DNA from: Aporrectodea caliginosa
Taxonomy: Eukaryota > Annelida > Clitellata > Crassiclitellata > Lumbricidae
Direction: 5' to 3'
DNA length: 64,000 nt
Assembly (NCBI GenBank): GCA_020284085.1
Contig: JACEVL010000047.1
Coordinates: 292,501-356,500 of the forward strand
Both the position numbers and the translations under genes were made by a program. Below are positions 1 through 10,149 of the stretch, in pieces (the first letter of the stretch is position 1; every line of letters begins with the position of its first letter). The notes beneath the pieces are model-generated. The model saw only the letters and a program-made list of their open reading frames with translations, was not told the origin of the DNA and searched no databases.

Positions 1-92
1 CACAGAGCTCTGATAAGAAATGTAGAGCTCCGTTTCCCATCGGTTGGGTTAAGACCGATTCTAATGAAGTAGCCTGAAGGGCGCTGTAAAAA

Positions 93-563
93 TTATACAT
101 ATAGAATTAAAGGACTCTGAGAATAGAAGAGACCGAGGTCCTCGTTGAAGACCCAGTTTCCGGTGCTTCCATATCCGCAGCTGAAACTGAGGTGATTGAC
201 TCCAGCGAAGTTAGGGTCGTTCCACTCCAGGAAAGTGCTTTGGAAAAGTTCTGATCCTTTTCCAACTCGGATCGTTGCCTCTGTCCAAGTGATCCAGAAC
301 TCTCGCCAATCGTTGCACTGTACGATTCCACTTTCCAGGTACTCTTGCATGTGTACATTTGCCATGCGGATGACTGACATGGTGTTGTTCCAGCCACCAA
401 GGACCGCTTCATAGTAGACTGCACCCTCGTTGGGAGACAGATTGATGTGGACGTCATGGCAGGCCTGGACGTAGAAACGAAACTGGTTGTTCTTGAACTG
501 AGTTGACTTCCAGACATACTGGTATCGAAAGTCGTCCGGAGTAAAAATATCCATGTAGTAACC
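93..563 (-). CDS. Methyltransf_FA (farnesoic acid O-methyltransferase-type) domain exon, single-exon copy
   Basis: The minus-strand reading frame carries the whole domain in one exon: FRFYVQACHDVHINLS, then YYEAVLGGWNNTMSVIR, then WREFWITW and IRVGKGSELF. These are the conserved blocks of the Methyltransf_FA family, found in crustacean FAMeT and in many secreted invertebrate proteins. Methyltransferase activity is doubtful for the family in general. The upstream border is a good acceptor (tcttctag, minus strand), so the exon probably starts at 563 in the same phase as the homologous exon at 6779; the ATG at 554 is then internal. The frame stops at 93. A weak donor-like G|GT at 134 matches in position the end of the paralogous exon at 1746. 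No signal-peptide exon was found upstream. The domain is intact, so it may be functional. The domain call is firm; the gene boundaries are not. Confidence 0.7.
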   Translation of the reverse strand, partial: GYYMDIFTPDDFRYQYVWKSTQFKNNQFRFYVQACHDVHINLSPNEGAVYYEAVLGGWNNTMSVIRMANVHMQEYLESGIVQCNDWREFWITWTEATIRVGKGSELFQSTFLEWNDPNFAGVNHLSFSCGYGSTGNWVFNEDLGLFYSQSPLILYV

Positions 564-771
564 TAGAAGACAAGTTTTGTATGAATAAGGAAGTAAGCGA
601 ACATTTCAATGACGAATTCTGGCTACCACAAAGTAATAATGTTATATATGCTAATACGAACAGGAAGGTCATAAACTACTTGTGTGTGGTTGAATTTAAG
701 CAACGAGACGTAATTAATTCACATGTCGTTAATATTAAGCTCATTAGTATTATAGACCCTTCATGATGACA

Positions 772-1075
772 TTGTAGTTATTTTACGTGGACCTCGTGTT
801 ACTGGCCGTCCCAGTTTTAATTAGCGTTGCCAATTGTCAGTTCTTGACTGATTTAATAACAACACCTGATCAACTGCAGCTATCGGAATCCAAGTTCTCG
901 TTGAACAAAAAAATGCCGCTACTGTATAATCGAGTCAGACTAAGTAATCATGATCATTATTTTGGTTCTGTCTCTGGGTGCCACTGCCAAGGAGTCGGCG
1001 CCTATGAGCATGGTCTTTGTTGTCTTTTTCCCGGCTAATCTGGGAATCGAGAATTATTCACATTTTACGGTTCAG
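772..1075 (+). pseudogene. Possible decayed secreted-protein exon with PAN-like remnant
   Basis: A plus-strand frame contains a hydrophobic signal-like run (LVLLAVPVLISVANC) followed by NRVRLSNH and a cysteine-containing stretch ending GLCCLF. NRVRLSNH plus spaced cysteines resembles the start of PAN/apple modules in invertebrate secreted proteins, but the middle does not fit. There is no ATG at the head of the signal-like run (GTG stands there) and a stop follows soon after. I read it as at best a relic. It may be chance. Confidence 0.22.
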
Positions 1076-1129
1076 CGATTAGACACCTTAAAGTACGACT
1101 CGATCAATGTAAGCGTTGGAATATGAAAT

Positions 1130-1726
1130 GAGGTAACAACCTCTGCTGCTTCTACTCTTATCCATGCCTTCGTCTGCTCTCGTCTAGACTATTGCTCTTC
1201 TCTTTACACTGGTGTTCCTCAAGTCCGCTTGTCCTCCCTTGAGAGGGTCTTTCGGTCTGCGGCGCGCCTTGTTGGTTCCATTCCTCGCTATGGTAGCGTA
1301 TCCTCCTACATGCATCATACTCTACACTGGCTTCCCCTCCGACAGCGTATCCTATATCGGCTCTGCTCTCTCGTCTGGCAAAGCGTCTTGGGTTCAGCTC
1401 CTCGCTACCTATGCACCATCTTCACTCTCTCTTCTTCTCGTAAAGGTCGCTCAGCCCTCCGTTCCTCTTCTCGGGGTGACTTCTTGGTTCCACATGCCCG
1501 CACTGCTACTATGCAGCGCCGAGCATTCTCTGTGGTTGGTCCAACAGCGTGGAATGTCTTGCCATCTTTCCTTCGGTTATCTCCTCGCATTCACTCGGCT
1601 TCCTTCTACGCCCAATTGAAGACTTTTCTGTATGATCAGGCCTGGCTTGGGAGCGCCTCTGATTAGAGCCCTTGAAGAGGCGCTATATAAATTTTATGAT
1701 GATTGATTGATTGATTGATTGATTGA
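1130..1726 (+). mobile_element. L2/CR1-type LINE, 5'-truncated 3' end with intact reading frame
   Basis: An open frame runs from 1136 to a stop at 1666 and encodes the C-terminal part of a non-LTR reverse transcriptase. Typical blocks are SRLDYCSSL, LHWLPLRQRI, MQRRAFSVVGPTAWN and a final FYAQLKTFL. After the stop comes GGCGCTATATAAAT and a (GATT)n tail, the usual 3' end of L2 elements. The RT catalytic core is missing, so the copy is dead on arrival through 5' truncation, yet the frame is unbroken over about 175 codons, which suggests a fairly recent insertion. It lies directly 3' of the methyltransferase-domain exon on the other strand. Confidence 0.85.
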
Positions 1727-1745
1727 AAAGATGATGTATGAAGAC

Positions 1746-1900
1746 CTTGGTTTTCTGGCACCTTCCAGACGCCAGTTACTCCGAATCCAGTGCTGAAGGC
1801 TACGAACAGTATAGGGTGAGATATGTCGGCTGTTCTCTGAAGTTCCATGAATGTCTGCTCACCGGGTATCGGACCAGTACCAGTTCGAAGTCGATCAGAT
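1746..1900 (-). CDS. Methyltransf_FA domain gene, exon 3 (C-terminal part)
   Basis: The minus-strand frame reads GTGPIPGEQTFMEL, then ILFVAFSTGFGVTGVWKVPEN, the C-terminal third of a Methyltransf_FA domain (compare SFSCGYGSTGNWVFNEDLG in the single-exon copy at 93-563). The acceptor is tcctttag at 1901-1902. The first base completes a glycine codon left in phase 2 by the exon ending at 2314, so the two exons join as WISWG-SDRLRTG. The end is uncertain. A weak G|GT lies at 1746; without splicing there, the frame runs into the reverse complement of the L2 tail and stops at 1663. The domain is intact up to this point. Confidence 0.65.
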
Positions 1901-2313
1901 CTAAAGGACATCAGTATTTGGTTACTCTCGACAGTAACTCAACAAAGCGAGTAAGTTCAACTCTGGCTGATATATATATCGCGCGATTGATGGAAATCCG
2001 ACGAAACTTAAGCATCACATTAGTGAAGAAAACTGATGTATAGTAACACCAACTATAGGCCTAACGTTAATTCAAATAAATAATATTATTATGTAGTGTC
2101 GACGTTTAAAGTAACCTGATGAGTGAAATCGGTTACATTGAATCCTAGAAACTGGTTTGATGTCTCTTTGAGCGCAATTTAAACAACGTGATAGCATACA
2201 ATACAACACCTGAAACGATTCGATCATGTAAGTCGTTTTAAACGACCTATATTTAAGTGATGTGGAGATGAACAGAAGTAGGTTCGCTGATGAAAGTACT
2301 TGTCTATGCATAC

Positions 2314-2477
2314 CCCCATGAAATCCAGAATGTCCGGAACTCTGTGCAGTGGGCAATGTTTGGTGTATCGACATCTAAGTAGTGTCGTTGGTCCTCAGGT
2401 ACTCCGTTCCGATAGACTGACATCGTATTCGACCATCCTCCTATGACATTTTCGGTTATATTGGCACTTGTGTCCGC
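2314..2477 (-). CDS. Methyltransf_FA domain gene, exon 2 (central part with GGW motif)
   Basis: The 164-nt minus-strand exon encodes ADTSANITENVIGGWSNTMS followed by VYRNG and FRTFWISWG, matching the GGWNNTMSVIR and REFWITW blocks of the copy at 93-563. It begins after a strong pyrimidine-rich acceptor (gctttgttgctttccag) and ends at a gtatgc donor. It starts in phase 0 and ends in phase 2, which fits the exon at 6646-6779 upstream and the one at 1746-1900 downstream. Joining the three gives a continuous domain with the spacing between DIHVAL and GGW within one residue of that in the single-exon copy. The splicing is inferred, not observed. Confidence 0.65.
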
Positions 2478-3763
2478 CTGGAAAGCAACAAAGCAACCCT
2501 TCGAACTGGACTGGAACGGAACTCTTGTCCAGCGTCAGAGGTCATGAGACAGTGCACTCTGGTGTTCTTTGCTAGACGACAGGAACTCTGCTTCTATATA
2601 TTACACTGTTGAAAGTTACATATTCTTACAACACCAGCCAGAAAACACATCACACAGAATTAAAGGGTAACTAATAGGCGAATGGCTTTAGATTCAACAT
2701 CAGCCCACAGTTTATTTGAAGTTCAATCAAACGTTTCGTAAATTAGCTTTCTTGACATACCCTGCAATATAGAAGCGAGCTCAAGCGTTAGAGACCAATT
2801 GTAGATTTTGATTCGTTCTCCTCCTCTCGGCCACCGTGGCCACTACTACCTGTACATATATAATTATATATTGTACGAGTGTCTGTGCGTATCCGACCGA
2901 CGTCAGTTGCAGGGCCTACACGTGCAGCTGCCGACATAGACAGCCACGTTCTTTTGGGCCCATCCTCGGCTTGACCTCCCCAGATTTTGACCTGGCACCG
3001 AAACGAACAGAGGAGTTTGGCTATTGCGGACTTTATTTGATATAGCGCCGGTGAATAAGCTGGTCTCCCTGACGTGGCTTTTGTGGGCGATGAGAAATTT
3101 TCGAAGATTTACACTACATTACATACTGTAGAGTGTAGAGAAAATGGACTCGACGACTATTAAGGCTGTACTACAGTGCGGGCGCCTGTAGCATGCAGTC
3201 GCTGCCAGGTCGAATCCACCACGCCCTGAATACGCTGCGCCTACGGAACCGCATAATGGAGCTAGACAAACCGCTTGACAGTCAACTTCGCTACCAATAG
3301 ACAGGCAAGGCTGCCAACAGTGACGACCGCTTGACAGACCACTTCTGCCAACAGACCTGACAGCCAACGGACAGACCAGACTGCCAACATGACTGACGCT
3401 AGAGAGCCGACTTTACCGCTAAGACAGACAAGCTGACAGACATGGCTGCCGTTAGCAGCCTGACATCCTTGACAGCTAGCTACTGCAGCCAATGGGCGAA
3501 GGGCCTGGAGACAGGCCCTTGAATAGTAAGTAAGGAAGCACGGAGGGCCATAACTTGTATGTTCGGTTACATCAATGGACATCAGCAGATTCGACCAAAC
3601 GGAGGAACATCAGTGACATTGAGGAATTATTCAGCGACAGCGGGAACTTAAGTCGACAGCTGCAGACAGCTGCACGAAGAAGAAGACAGACGATAATAGT
3701 AGTGAAAGACAAAGGCTGTTAGCTCTGACGAAAGAAGGAGAAGTAGTAGGACGTAGAATTTTA
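2478..3763. other. Intron sequence without recognisable gene
   Basis: This lies within the inferred intron of the three-exon methyltransferase-domain gene. I see no conserved protein motif on either strand. Between about 3270 and 3480 the words GACAG and TGCCAAC recur irregularly, suggesting a decayed tandem repeat. Confidence 0.4.
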
Positions 3764-4147
3764 TGGCTGCGGACGTTAACGATTAAGTAATCGATTAATC
3801 GTTTATTAATTTTAACGATTAAATTTCTTTTTAACGATTAATCGAAGACCGCTTGTTATATTCAATAAGATGCTCCGTTATTATAGGCCTTGTGGTTAAA
3901 GGAAGACATTTGAACTGAAAAACTTAAGCAAGACTACTAATATGAACAAATAACTACGAAATTAACTACTAACTAGCAATACATTATTATTAATAATAAT
4001 TAAAAGATAAACAATGAATACTGTTAGTTTTGTATTTTGTAATTACTTTTTGGGAATACATTTAATCTAGGGCTGCGGAAGTTAACGATTAATCGTTAAT
4101 TCCGCAAAAGTTAACTATTAAAAGTTTTAATTGTTAACAGCCCTAAT
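3764..4147. repeat. MITE-like block rich in GTTAACGATTAATCG palindromes
   Basis: The left end reads GGCTGCGGACGTTAACGATT and an internal copy at 4073 reads AGGGCTGCGGAAGTTAACGA. The right end, GTTAACAGCCCT, is the inverted counterpart. Between them are several CGATTAATCG palindromes. The layout suggests one or two nested non-autonomous hAT-like elements. I could not confirm a target duplication. Confidence 0.4.
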
Positions 4148-4363
4148 AAAATTATTATATACACTGTGTCCTGAAAAAAAGGGACCCCTTATGGTAATAC
4201 GAAAAAAAAGTAGTAAATGTTCATCGATTTTTGAAATTCCAAGACCATTTTAATCCTGACATAATTATCAACTAATTTGTAATTTATGAACGGCCCAGTT
4301 TAAAAAAATTACGTCATAATGACGTCTTGAAATAGCAAATTGTAAAAATAACACGGTTAGAAA

Positions 4364-4612
4364 ATGGCGTTCAGCCACGAAGACAAAATTGTTATAAAAT
4401 TTTTACGGAAAAACAAACATTACGGAGCAAAAAAGTTCATTAGAAAATTTTCGGACAAGGGTTGGATATTAGGTGGTCTAAAGAAGCTTCTAAGAAAAAT
4501 TGATTTAACCGGATCGTCTCAGCGTCGCGCGGGTAGCGGTAGCCTAGACCGAGAATGGCACGTAAACATGAAAATATTGAAGAAAGGAAACTCCGGATTT
4601 CATACCTTTTAA
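4364..4612 (+). pseudogene. Mariner-like transposase, N-terminal DNA-binding fragment
   Basis: Starts with an ATG and reads MAFSHEDKIVIKFLRK, then YGAKKFIRKFSDKGW, a short loop and GSSQRRAGSGS. This is the helix-turn-helix part of mariner/IS630-type transposases of the 'YGAKRL..EFP.KGW...TGS..RR.GSGR' type. About 60 residues in, the sequence jumps directly to the region before the C-terminal PPNSPDLNP motif, so the catalytic core (first two acidic residues) is gone. It cannot be active. Confidence 0.8.
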
Positions 4613-4938
4613 TCTTTGGCCGCCAAACAGCCCGGACTTAAATCCCGTTGATTAATTTAAAGATTTTAGGACTAATGCAAGAGTTTTTTACAAAAAATTG
4701 CGGCATCGGTTAACCGGTTTTTAGTTTCGGTTAACCGGTTTGTAAATTAACTGAAAAAGAGCAATGCATACTTACTTACCTACAGTGCTCCGTACAGCCA
4801 GCGGCCGCCATGTTAGATAAGAATTTACATCTTCCATTCTACTTCCGGCGTCTTCCACTGAGTTTGTTTTGATAAAATTTCTTTTAAATTTGTTAGTTAG
4901 TAATAAGTAATATTAATTAAATAAGATATGTTACGGTT

Positions 4939-5729
4939 ATGAGTGATATAAATCCGAAACGTAAATGTAAAGGTGGTGCGGAGAAAGTAAGAGATAAGAA
5001 ACTAAAGATTCTTGGTAAAGATGGAGCTAAATGCCGAAATCTAGTCGATTTATTTAAAGCCACTCCAATTCAAACTGAAGACACCAGCTCTCAACAAACA
5101 CCTTCTGCAAGTAAACAACCCGACACAAATCGAAACGATGAAAACAATCAGCATTCGGTCCAATCAGTCGTGCCAACAAACTTTATTCCCACCTTACATT
5201 TAGAAAATGTTACGGAGCCGTCGGAGTTAACTGACAACACAACGCTGGCAGTGGCAGATCTAAATGCCGAGAATGATAGTTCAGAAGAAGTGACAGAAAC
5301 TTCAGTTATCGATGATAAAAACACCAGTTACTATTTCAAACGTCCTCGACAGAATACTTTACAATCGTTTTTTAAATTTCACCCAATACAACCTAGTGTG
5401 AGTGAAACTGATCTACCATTTACAAATGCGTATCGGGTATTTTTCAGAAGCAATGGTATCAATAGGAATTGGGTGTCATACTGTAAAGAATCTAAAGCAT
5501 TGTTTTGCACAGTATGCTTAGCATATGGCAAGACTGACGATATGAACTCATTCACAACGGGAATGAATTCCTGGAAACATGTGCATCAAAGAATAGAGGA
5601 ACATGAAACTTTGGAGGTCACTGGCCCTCGGGTATGCATGAAAAAATGCACAAAGAAAATAAAAGTCATGAAGTTAGGGCCGCTTTTTGTTTTTTTCCCG
5701 GGCCGCTTGAACTCCCCAGTCCACCCCTG
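4939..5729 (+). pseudogene. hAT-type transposase N-terminal exon with TTF zinc finger
   Basis: The frame begins at an ATG with a lysine-rich, probably nuclear, start. A long polar stretch follows, then LQSFFKFHPIQP and a TTF-type zinc finger: INRNWVSYCKESKALFCTVC, GMNSWKHVHQRIEEHE. This is the N-terminal architecture of hAT/ZMYM-like transposases and their domesticated relatives. The dimerisation and RNase-H-like catalytic parts are absent. The frame runs into a right-hand terminus reading CTCCCCAGTCCACCCCTG at 5729, a typical hAT end, followed by ttcatacc. The same 8 bp occur at 4599, but the left terminus of the hAT element is missing. Confidence 0.7.
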
Positions 5730-5734
5730 TTCAT

Positions 5735-5980
5735 ACCTTTTAATCTTTGGCCGCCAAACAGCCCGGACTTAAATCCCGTTGATTACAAGATTTGAGGACT
5801 AATGCAAGAGAAGGTTTACAGGACAAAGATCAGAGACATTGAAGAACTCCGTGCGCGTATTGTTATAATGCCTGGGATGAATTTGATCAGCTGGTTATCG
5901 ATGCTACTATTGGCCAATGGCGCGCTCGTCCTGAAGCTTGTGTTGAGGCCGAAGGCGGACACTTTGAGCACACCTTGTAG
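5735..5980 (+). pseudogene. Mariner-like transposase, C-terminal fragment
   Basis: With small frame changes the sequence reads LWPPNSPDLNPVDY, then YRTKIRDIEELRARI and WRARPEACVEAEGGHFEHTL, ending at a TAG (5978-5980). PNSPDLNPVDY is the region around the last catalytic acidic residue of mariner-family transposases, and the EGGHFEH-type end is common in the same group. The first about 85 bp of this fragment occur a second time at 4599-4683, before the hAT insertion, so a partial direct duplication flanks that insertion. Confidence 0.75.
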
Positions 5981-6446
5981 TCTAATATTATTCAAATATA
6001 AAAATTAAATTAAATTAAAATTTATAATTGATAAATGACAGTTTAAAATAATATTGAAAATTTTAGATGATTTTTGTGCCGTCCTTGACTTGAATTTGGA
6101 TGAAAATGACGTCATTATGACGTCATTATTAAATAACAAAAACTTTTATACTTTAACCAGTATTTAGCAAATTATGTCAGGATTAAAATGGTCTTGGAAT
6201 TTTAAAAATCGATGAACATTTACTATTTTATTTTCATATTACCAAAAGGGGTCCCTTTTTTCAGGACACAGTTTACAAACCATTTTCAGCCAATGTTTGG
6301 CGAACATTTTTTGTAAACCTGTTTAAACTATCACTCAGACAATTAGTGCAATGCTGTACACGTTTTGTGAATTGGGTTATGTCGTATAGAGTGGCTGAGC
6401 TCGATGAAGGAAATGGAGCCAGTGTAGTTGCAACAGTTAAGGAATG

Positions 6447-6674
6447 CTTGCTTACCCACAGCTGCATTAAGGCTACATGTATGTCTTGCTTACCCACAGC
6501 TGCATTAAGGCTACATGTATGTCTTGCTTACCCACAGCTGCATTAAGGCTACATGTATGTCTTGCTTACCCACAGCTGCATTAAGGCTACATGTCTGTCT
6601 TGCTTACCCACAGCTGCATTAAGGCTACATGTATGTCTTGCTTACCCACAGCTGCATTAAGGCTACATGTATGT
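6447..6674. repeat. 38-bp minisatellite, six units, containing an exon end and splice donor
   Basis: Exactly six tandem units of 38 bp occupy this span, with only one or two base differences among them. On the minus strand each unit contains the codons for DIHVALMQLW followed by gtaagcaag, the 3' end of the methyltransferase-domain exon at 6646-6779 and its 5' splice site. The unit is not a multiple of three, and reading past the first donor gives WVSKTYM and a stop. Confidence 0.95.
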
Positions 6675-6779
6675 CGCTGCATGCGCGGACGCTGAAGACG
6701 ACGAAGTCTCTCTGTACAACTTGCAGATCGAAGTATTTATAAGCGTAGACATTCGGAGTGTAGACGGTTGTCACGTCTC
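6646..6779 (-). CDS. Methyltransf_FA domain gene, exon 1 of the domain (N-terminal part)
   Basis: The 134-nt minus-strand exon encodes DVTTVYTPNVYAYKYF, then FVVFSVRACSDIHVAL and MQLW, the N-terminal third of a Methyltransf_FA domain (compare FTPDDFRYQYV and FRFYVQACHDVHINLS at 93-563). The inferred acceptor is gcattgaag. Its pyrimidine tract is weak, but it has the same phase and place as the acceptor of the single-exon copy. The donor gtaagc at 6645 is the proximal one of six identical donors in the overlapping minisatellite. It leaves phase 0, matching the exon at 2314-2477. A signal-peptide exon should lie further upstream on the minus strand but was not recognised. Confidence 0.65.
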
Positions 6780-9700
6780 CTTCAATGCCATAATGAAATT
6801 GATGGATCACAATTCAATACTTTGAATAAAACATGTTTCTAAACAATGAAGCAATTCTCATTATTTAGTTTTTATTTTCTTATACACATAGGCCTATAAT
6901 GTGCCTTTTAAACTTATAAATTCGAAGCCTATCAAATGTGATTTGAATAAAATACAGAAATGGCTAAGTAGTCAAGACTACATAAATTATAGTTTAGTTT
7001 ATAAGCACAGTGGTAACAATTTGTCATTAATTTTGACGAACTTTTAATGTTTGAGTTAGAACGAACTAGGCTATTCTCACTCATTTCTCAATGAACAATG
7101 CTATGTGCATGCTGTTAGTTACAAAGCGTGTAAGAAAATGTTGTCATTATATAATCGCCATGTATGAATATTGGCCGAACCTTCATTTGTCATGCACTGT
7201 GAACTGAAACTTTGTCTGTGAATCTGCTATAGATGCATACGTTAATTTAATTAGATTGAAATGCTGTAACTGATAGAGTGGCTGATTACCTTGAATGACC
7301 TCATTGGCAGAATAAGTGTCCACAGCAGCTGCTGTCAATAAGACTCCTGTATAATAATAATATGCAAACTGTAACTGCCAGCTTTCATCTTCAGGGATGC
7401 GATGTGCGTCAATTAATTATCCAAGCAACAATGAGTGCTAATTAACAACAGTTGTAGAATGCATAACGGGCTTTGACGTGCCTTTCTGAACGAAATACGT
7501 AGGGTGAGCCTTGCTTTTCGAGGTAAGTTCAAGACTCCTCCATGGCATGATCTGTGTGTCAGTGGTATACAGTGAAGTGCTTTCGATTGAAGATAAAGTC
7601 GAGAAAAAATGGCGCTGCAAAAATTTAATAAAGCAAGAAAGGAAGAAAGAAAGAAAAGAGTTTAAAGCTATTCTGTTTTTAGTTGGAGCTGAAGCTGTTA
7701 AATTATCAAATGTCAACACAGACTATTAAAAGCCTGGCATTTGTATTGTTCAGCGCAACTAATGGAAATATTTTGTGCAATCGCTTATGGTCTATTGTGT
7801 GGCTAATAATTGGTTGTTTACGAGAAGCAAAAACCCAAACAAACAGTTAAGTGGCACTGATTGTAGCTGTCCACGTAGAGATTGGATAGAAAGATCTACT
7901 GGTGCATTATAACGTGAGAGTGTGTAGGTCCTATCATCAAAAAGAACGTCATACTTGAAAAGAACAAGAAAACCCTTCGCTGTGAAATTCAACGTGAAAT
8001 TATAATTGGTGTTACATGTAACCAGTTGCGTTCATGACACCTCGATTTATTTAATTAAACGAATATTGATTGACTGAACTGTCGACATAAAGGAATTTTG
8101 AGGTCGGCCAACTTCGATCGAACTACAGTAATTATCCTGAATTATTCTGTATAAAGACAAGAAATGTAGATTATATGAGTGGCATACCTGCTAAAAGGAA
8201 AGCAGTGATCATTGTGCTAACGCTAAGGATGCACAGCGTTCCGTCTTAGAGTCACAGAGACGAATGATTTGCAGCTTCTGCCGTTCAACGTTCATCAGAA
8301 GAGACGCCCCCTGACGATGATGATAATCCTGAAAGGCTGATTATTATAGCTACATATACAGACAGATAATTCCTATCCAGAGACGCATAATATTCTTCTT
8401 CAGAATCTGATATTATACAACTTACAAGGAAAGAGAAAGAAACAGATGAACGGAACATCCATAAATAATAAAAAGTTTCGGCATTAGCATTCGCCTTAAA
8501 ATGGAAGGACAAAGTATAGGCCTACTCGTCATGGGTTTAGATGTTAGAATAACCTTTAATTTGTTTCTATTTGAGTTTAAGGCATAATTGTAGATGCCTT
8601 GAAATGATAAACGGGTGATATAATACTATAGTCCTATATGACGTGCAGCCAACACGTACATTTCGATGCACTTTATCAGAAGATCTTGCCACAACTAGTA
8701 GCCTAGGCCCTATGCCTAACATCGATGTGGGCGTCTACGAGAGAACCCTTCAAACAGCCACTGCACAATGTTTGCCAAAACTATTATTATGGTCGGGGGG
8801 CGTCTGTGATAACGGTTGACCGACGACCGGCTGAAGATACAGTTGCTGGTGATATTATCTTCTTAAGGTAAAACTTGGTAGAAGTATCAGTTTAATGAAC
8901 GATTTCACTATCATTTGGCGTTATTTCTCTTAGATACTAAACCGAAGTTTTCTACTTAGGGGCCTAGGCCTACTCTGAAAAATAACTCCTATATTTTAGT
9001 AGCAAAAAGTAATCTCTAGATGGCAGAGACATTCTTGTACTTTCGATAAACTAATGGATAAAAGACAGACACTGTATGTTGCCTTTACTATAGGCTAAAT
9101 TAATCGCTAGATGGAAAATAGTTTTTGTAATCCGGCTTCCAGTTTAACGAGCAGAAAATATAGCACATTCACAACACTTTAGACTGCAAACCCATAGATT
9201 ATAATAAAACTTCGTAAATCTCATCACATGCAAAAAATCTGCCACAAAAGCCAATAATAAGGAAATATCACTTCTCTAGTGAAACCTACTGGCAACAGGA
9301 ACGAACGACATTCGACCATCGCTGCATGATACTAAAATATAAAAATAGCCTATAACAACATGCATAATTATACTCTCGAAGTAATCGCATCTCACTGATA
9401 AGTAGTAAAATGGCAATAAAACCTAGAATAGTCGTTAGATTGGGCAGAAAATGGATTCGAAGAAGCAACAGGTTAAATTATAACCGTAACCTAAAATTGG
9501 CGGAATTTTATAGGCAAATAATGTCGCAATTTAGAAATTATTATTTCTGTTTATGGGTATCATCGCTTATCGCGGTCCTTATTCGATTTTACATTAGAAA
9601 GTACAATGGTTTACATGATTTGGACCGCGATAACCGATGTTAGCCCAGCGTGTAATGTACTAAATGTAAGAACGGACGTCCGCAGAGGGCATGAAATTTC

Positions 9701-9940
9701 CTGCCCACGTCATCATTTATAGAGTGACCATCCCTGCCCTGTTAGGACACCTCATTAATGGACGAACCCTTACCGTTAGAGTTAAAAATTACGATTTATC
9801 GCAGCGAGTGCCTATCCACGTGTTGGCGATCGAATGTGCGTCAAGTTAAAGCTCATATCCACATTCATCAGATTTTCAAAATTTATGCGAAGACATCATG
9901 TAATGTAATGTGAATCTCTCAGAGGTCTTGCCAATGATCT
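6780..9940. other. About 3 kb without recognisable gene
   Basis: AT-rich single-copy-looking sequence. Short open frames exist at 7792-7992 (-) and 9410-9643 (+), but neither shows a family motif or convincing splice borders together with coding character. No repeat ends or tandem arrays were noticed. Confidence 0.4.
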
Positions 9941-10149
9941 TAGTGGTATCTAAATAGAAAATTCCAGATGGCGATAATGTGGTATAAAAGGGTATACGCT
10001 CTGATAGAGGAAAGAGCCTGTGGTTGCATTATAGCAGTACAAGGCATTGCAACGAGAATTTCGACAGGTTGCCGGAAAGACGTTTGGTAACCACCGACTC
10101 GCAAAGAATGGCGCTCGAACGCAAAATCTAACCAACACACTCTTCAACT

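Larger units (their letters stand above)
4162..6273 (+). mobile_element. Tc1/mariner-superfamily transposon with about 100-bp inverted repeats, inactivated
   Basis: Both ends carry the same long inverted repeat, beginning ACTGTGTCCTGAAAAAA and GGGACCCCTT. The similarity continues for about 100 bp to ATTTTAATCCTGACATAAT. Both ends are flanked by TA, the mariner target duplication. Inside, the N-terminal DNA-binding part and the C-terminal part of a transposase survive, but the catalytic middle is deleted and about 1.1 kb of hAT-type sequence lies between. The element sits in the large intron of the methyltransferase-domain gene, in opposite orientation to it. Confidence 0.85.

Noticed and set aside
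4364..5980. Active transposon
   Set aside because: Mariner catalytic core deleted, hAT left end and catalytic domain missing.
6447..6674. CRISPR-like regular repeat array
   Set aside because: Units are directly head-to-tail with no variable spacers, in a eukaryotic intron; it is a minisatellite.
9410..9643. 77-codon plus-strand frame as a small membrane protein
   Set aside because: A single hydrophobic stretch in AT-rich DNA without other support.
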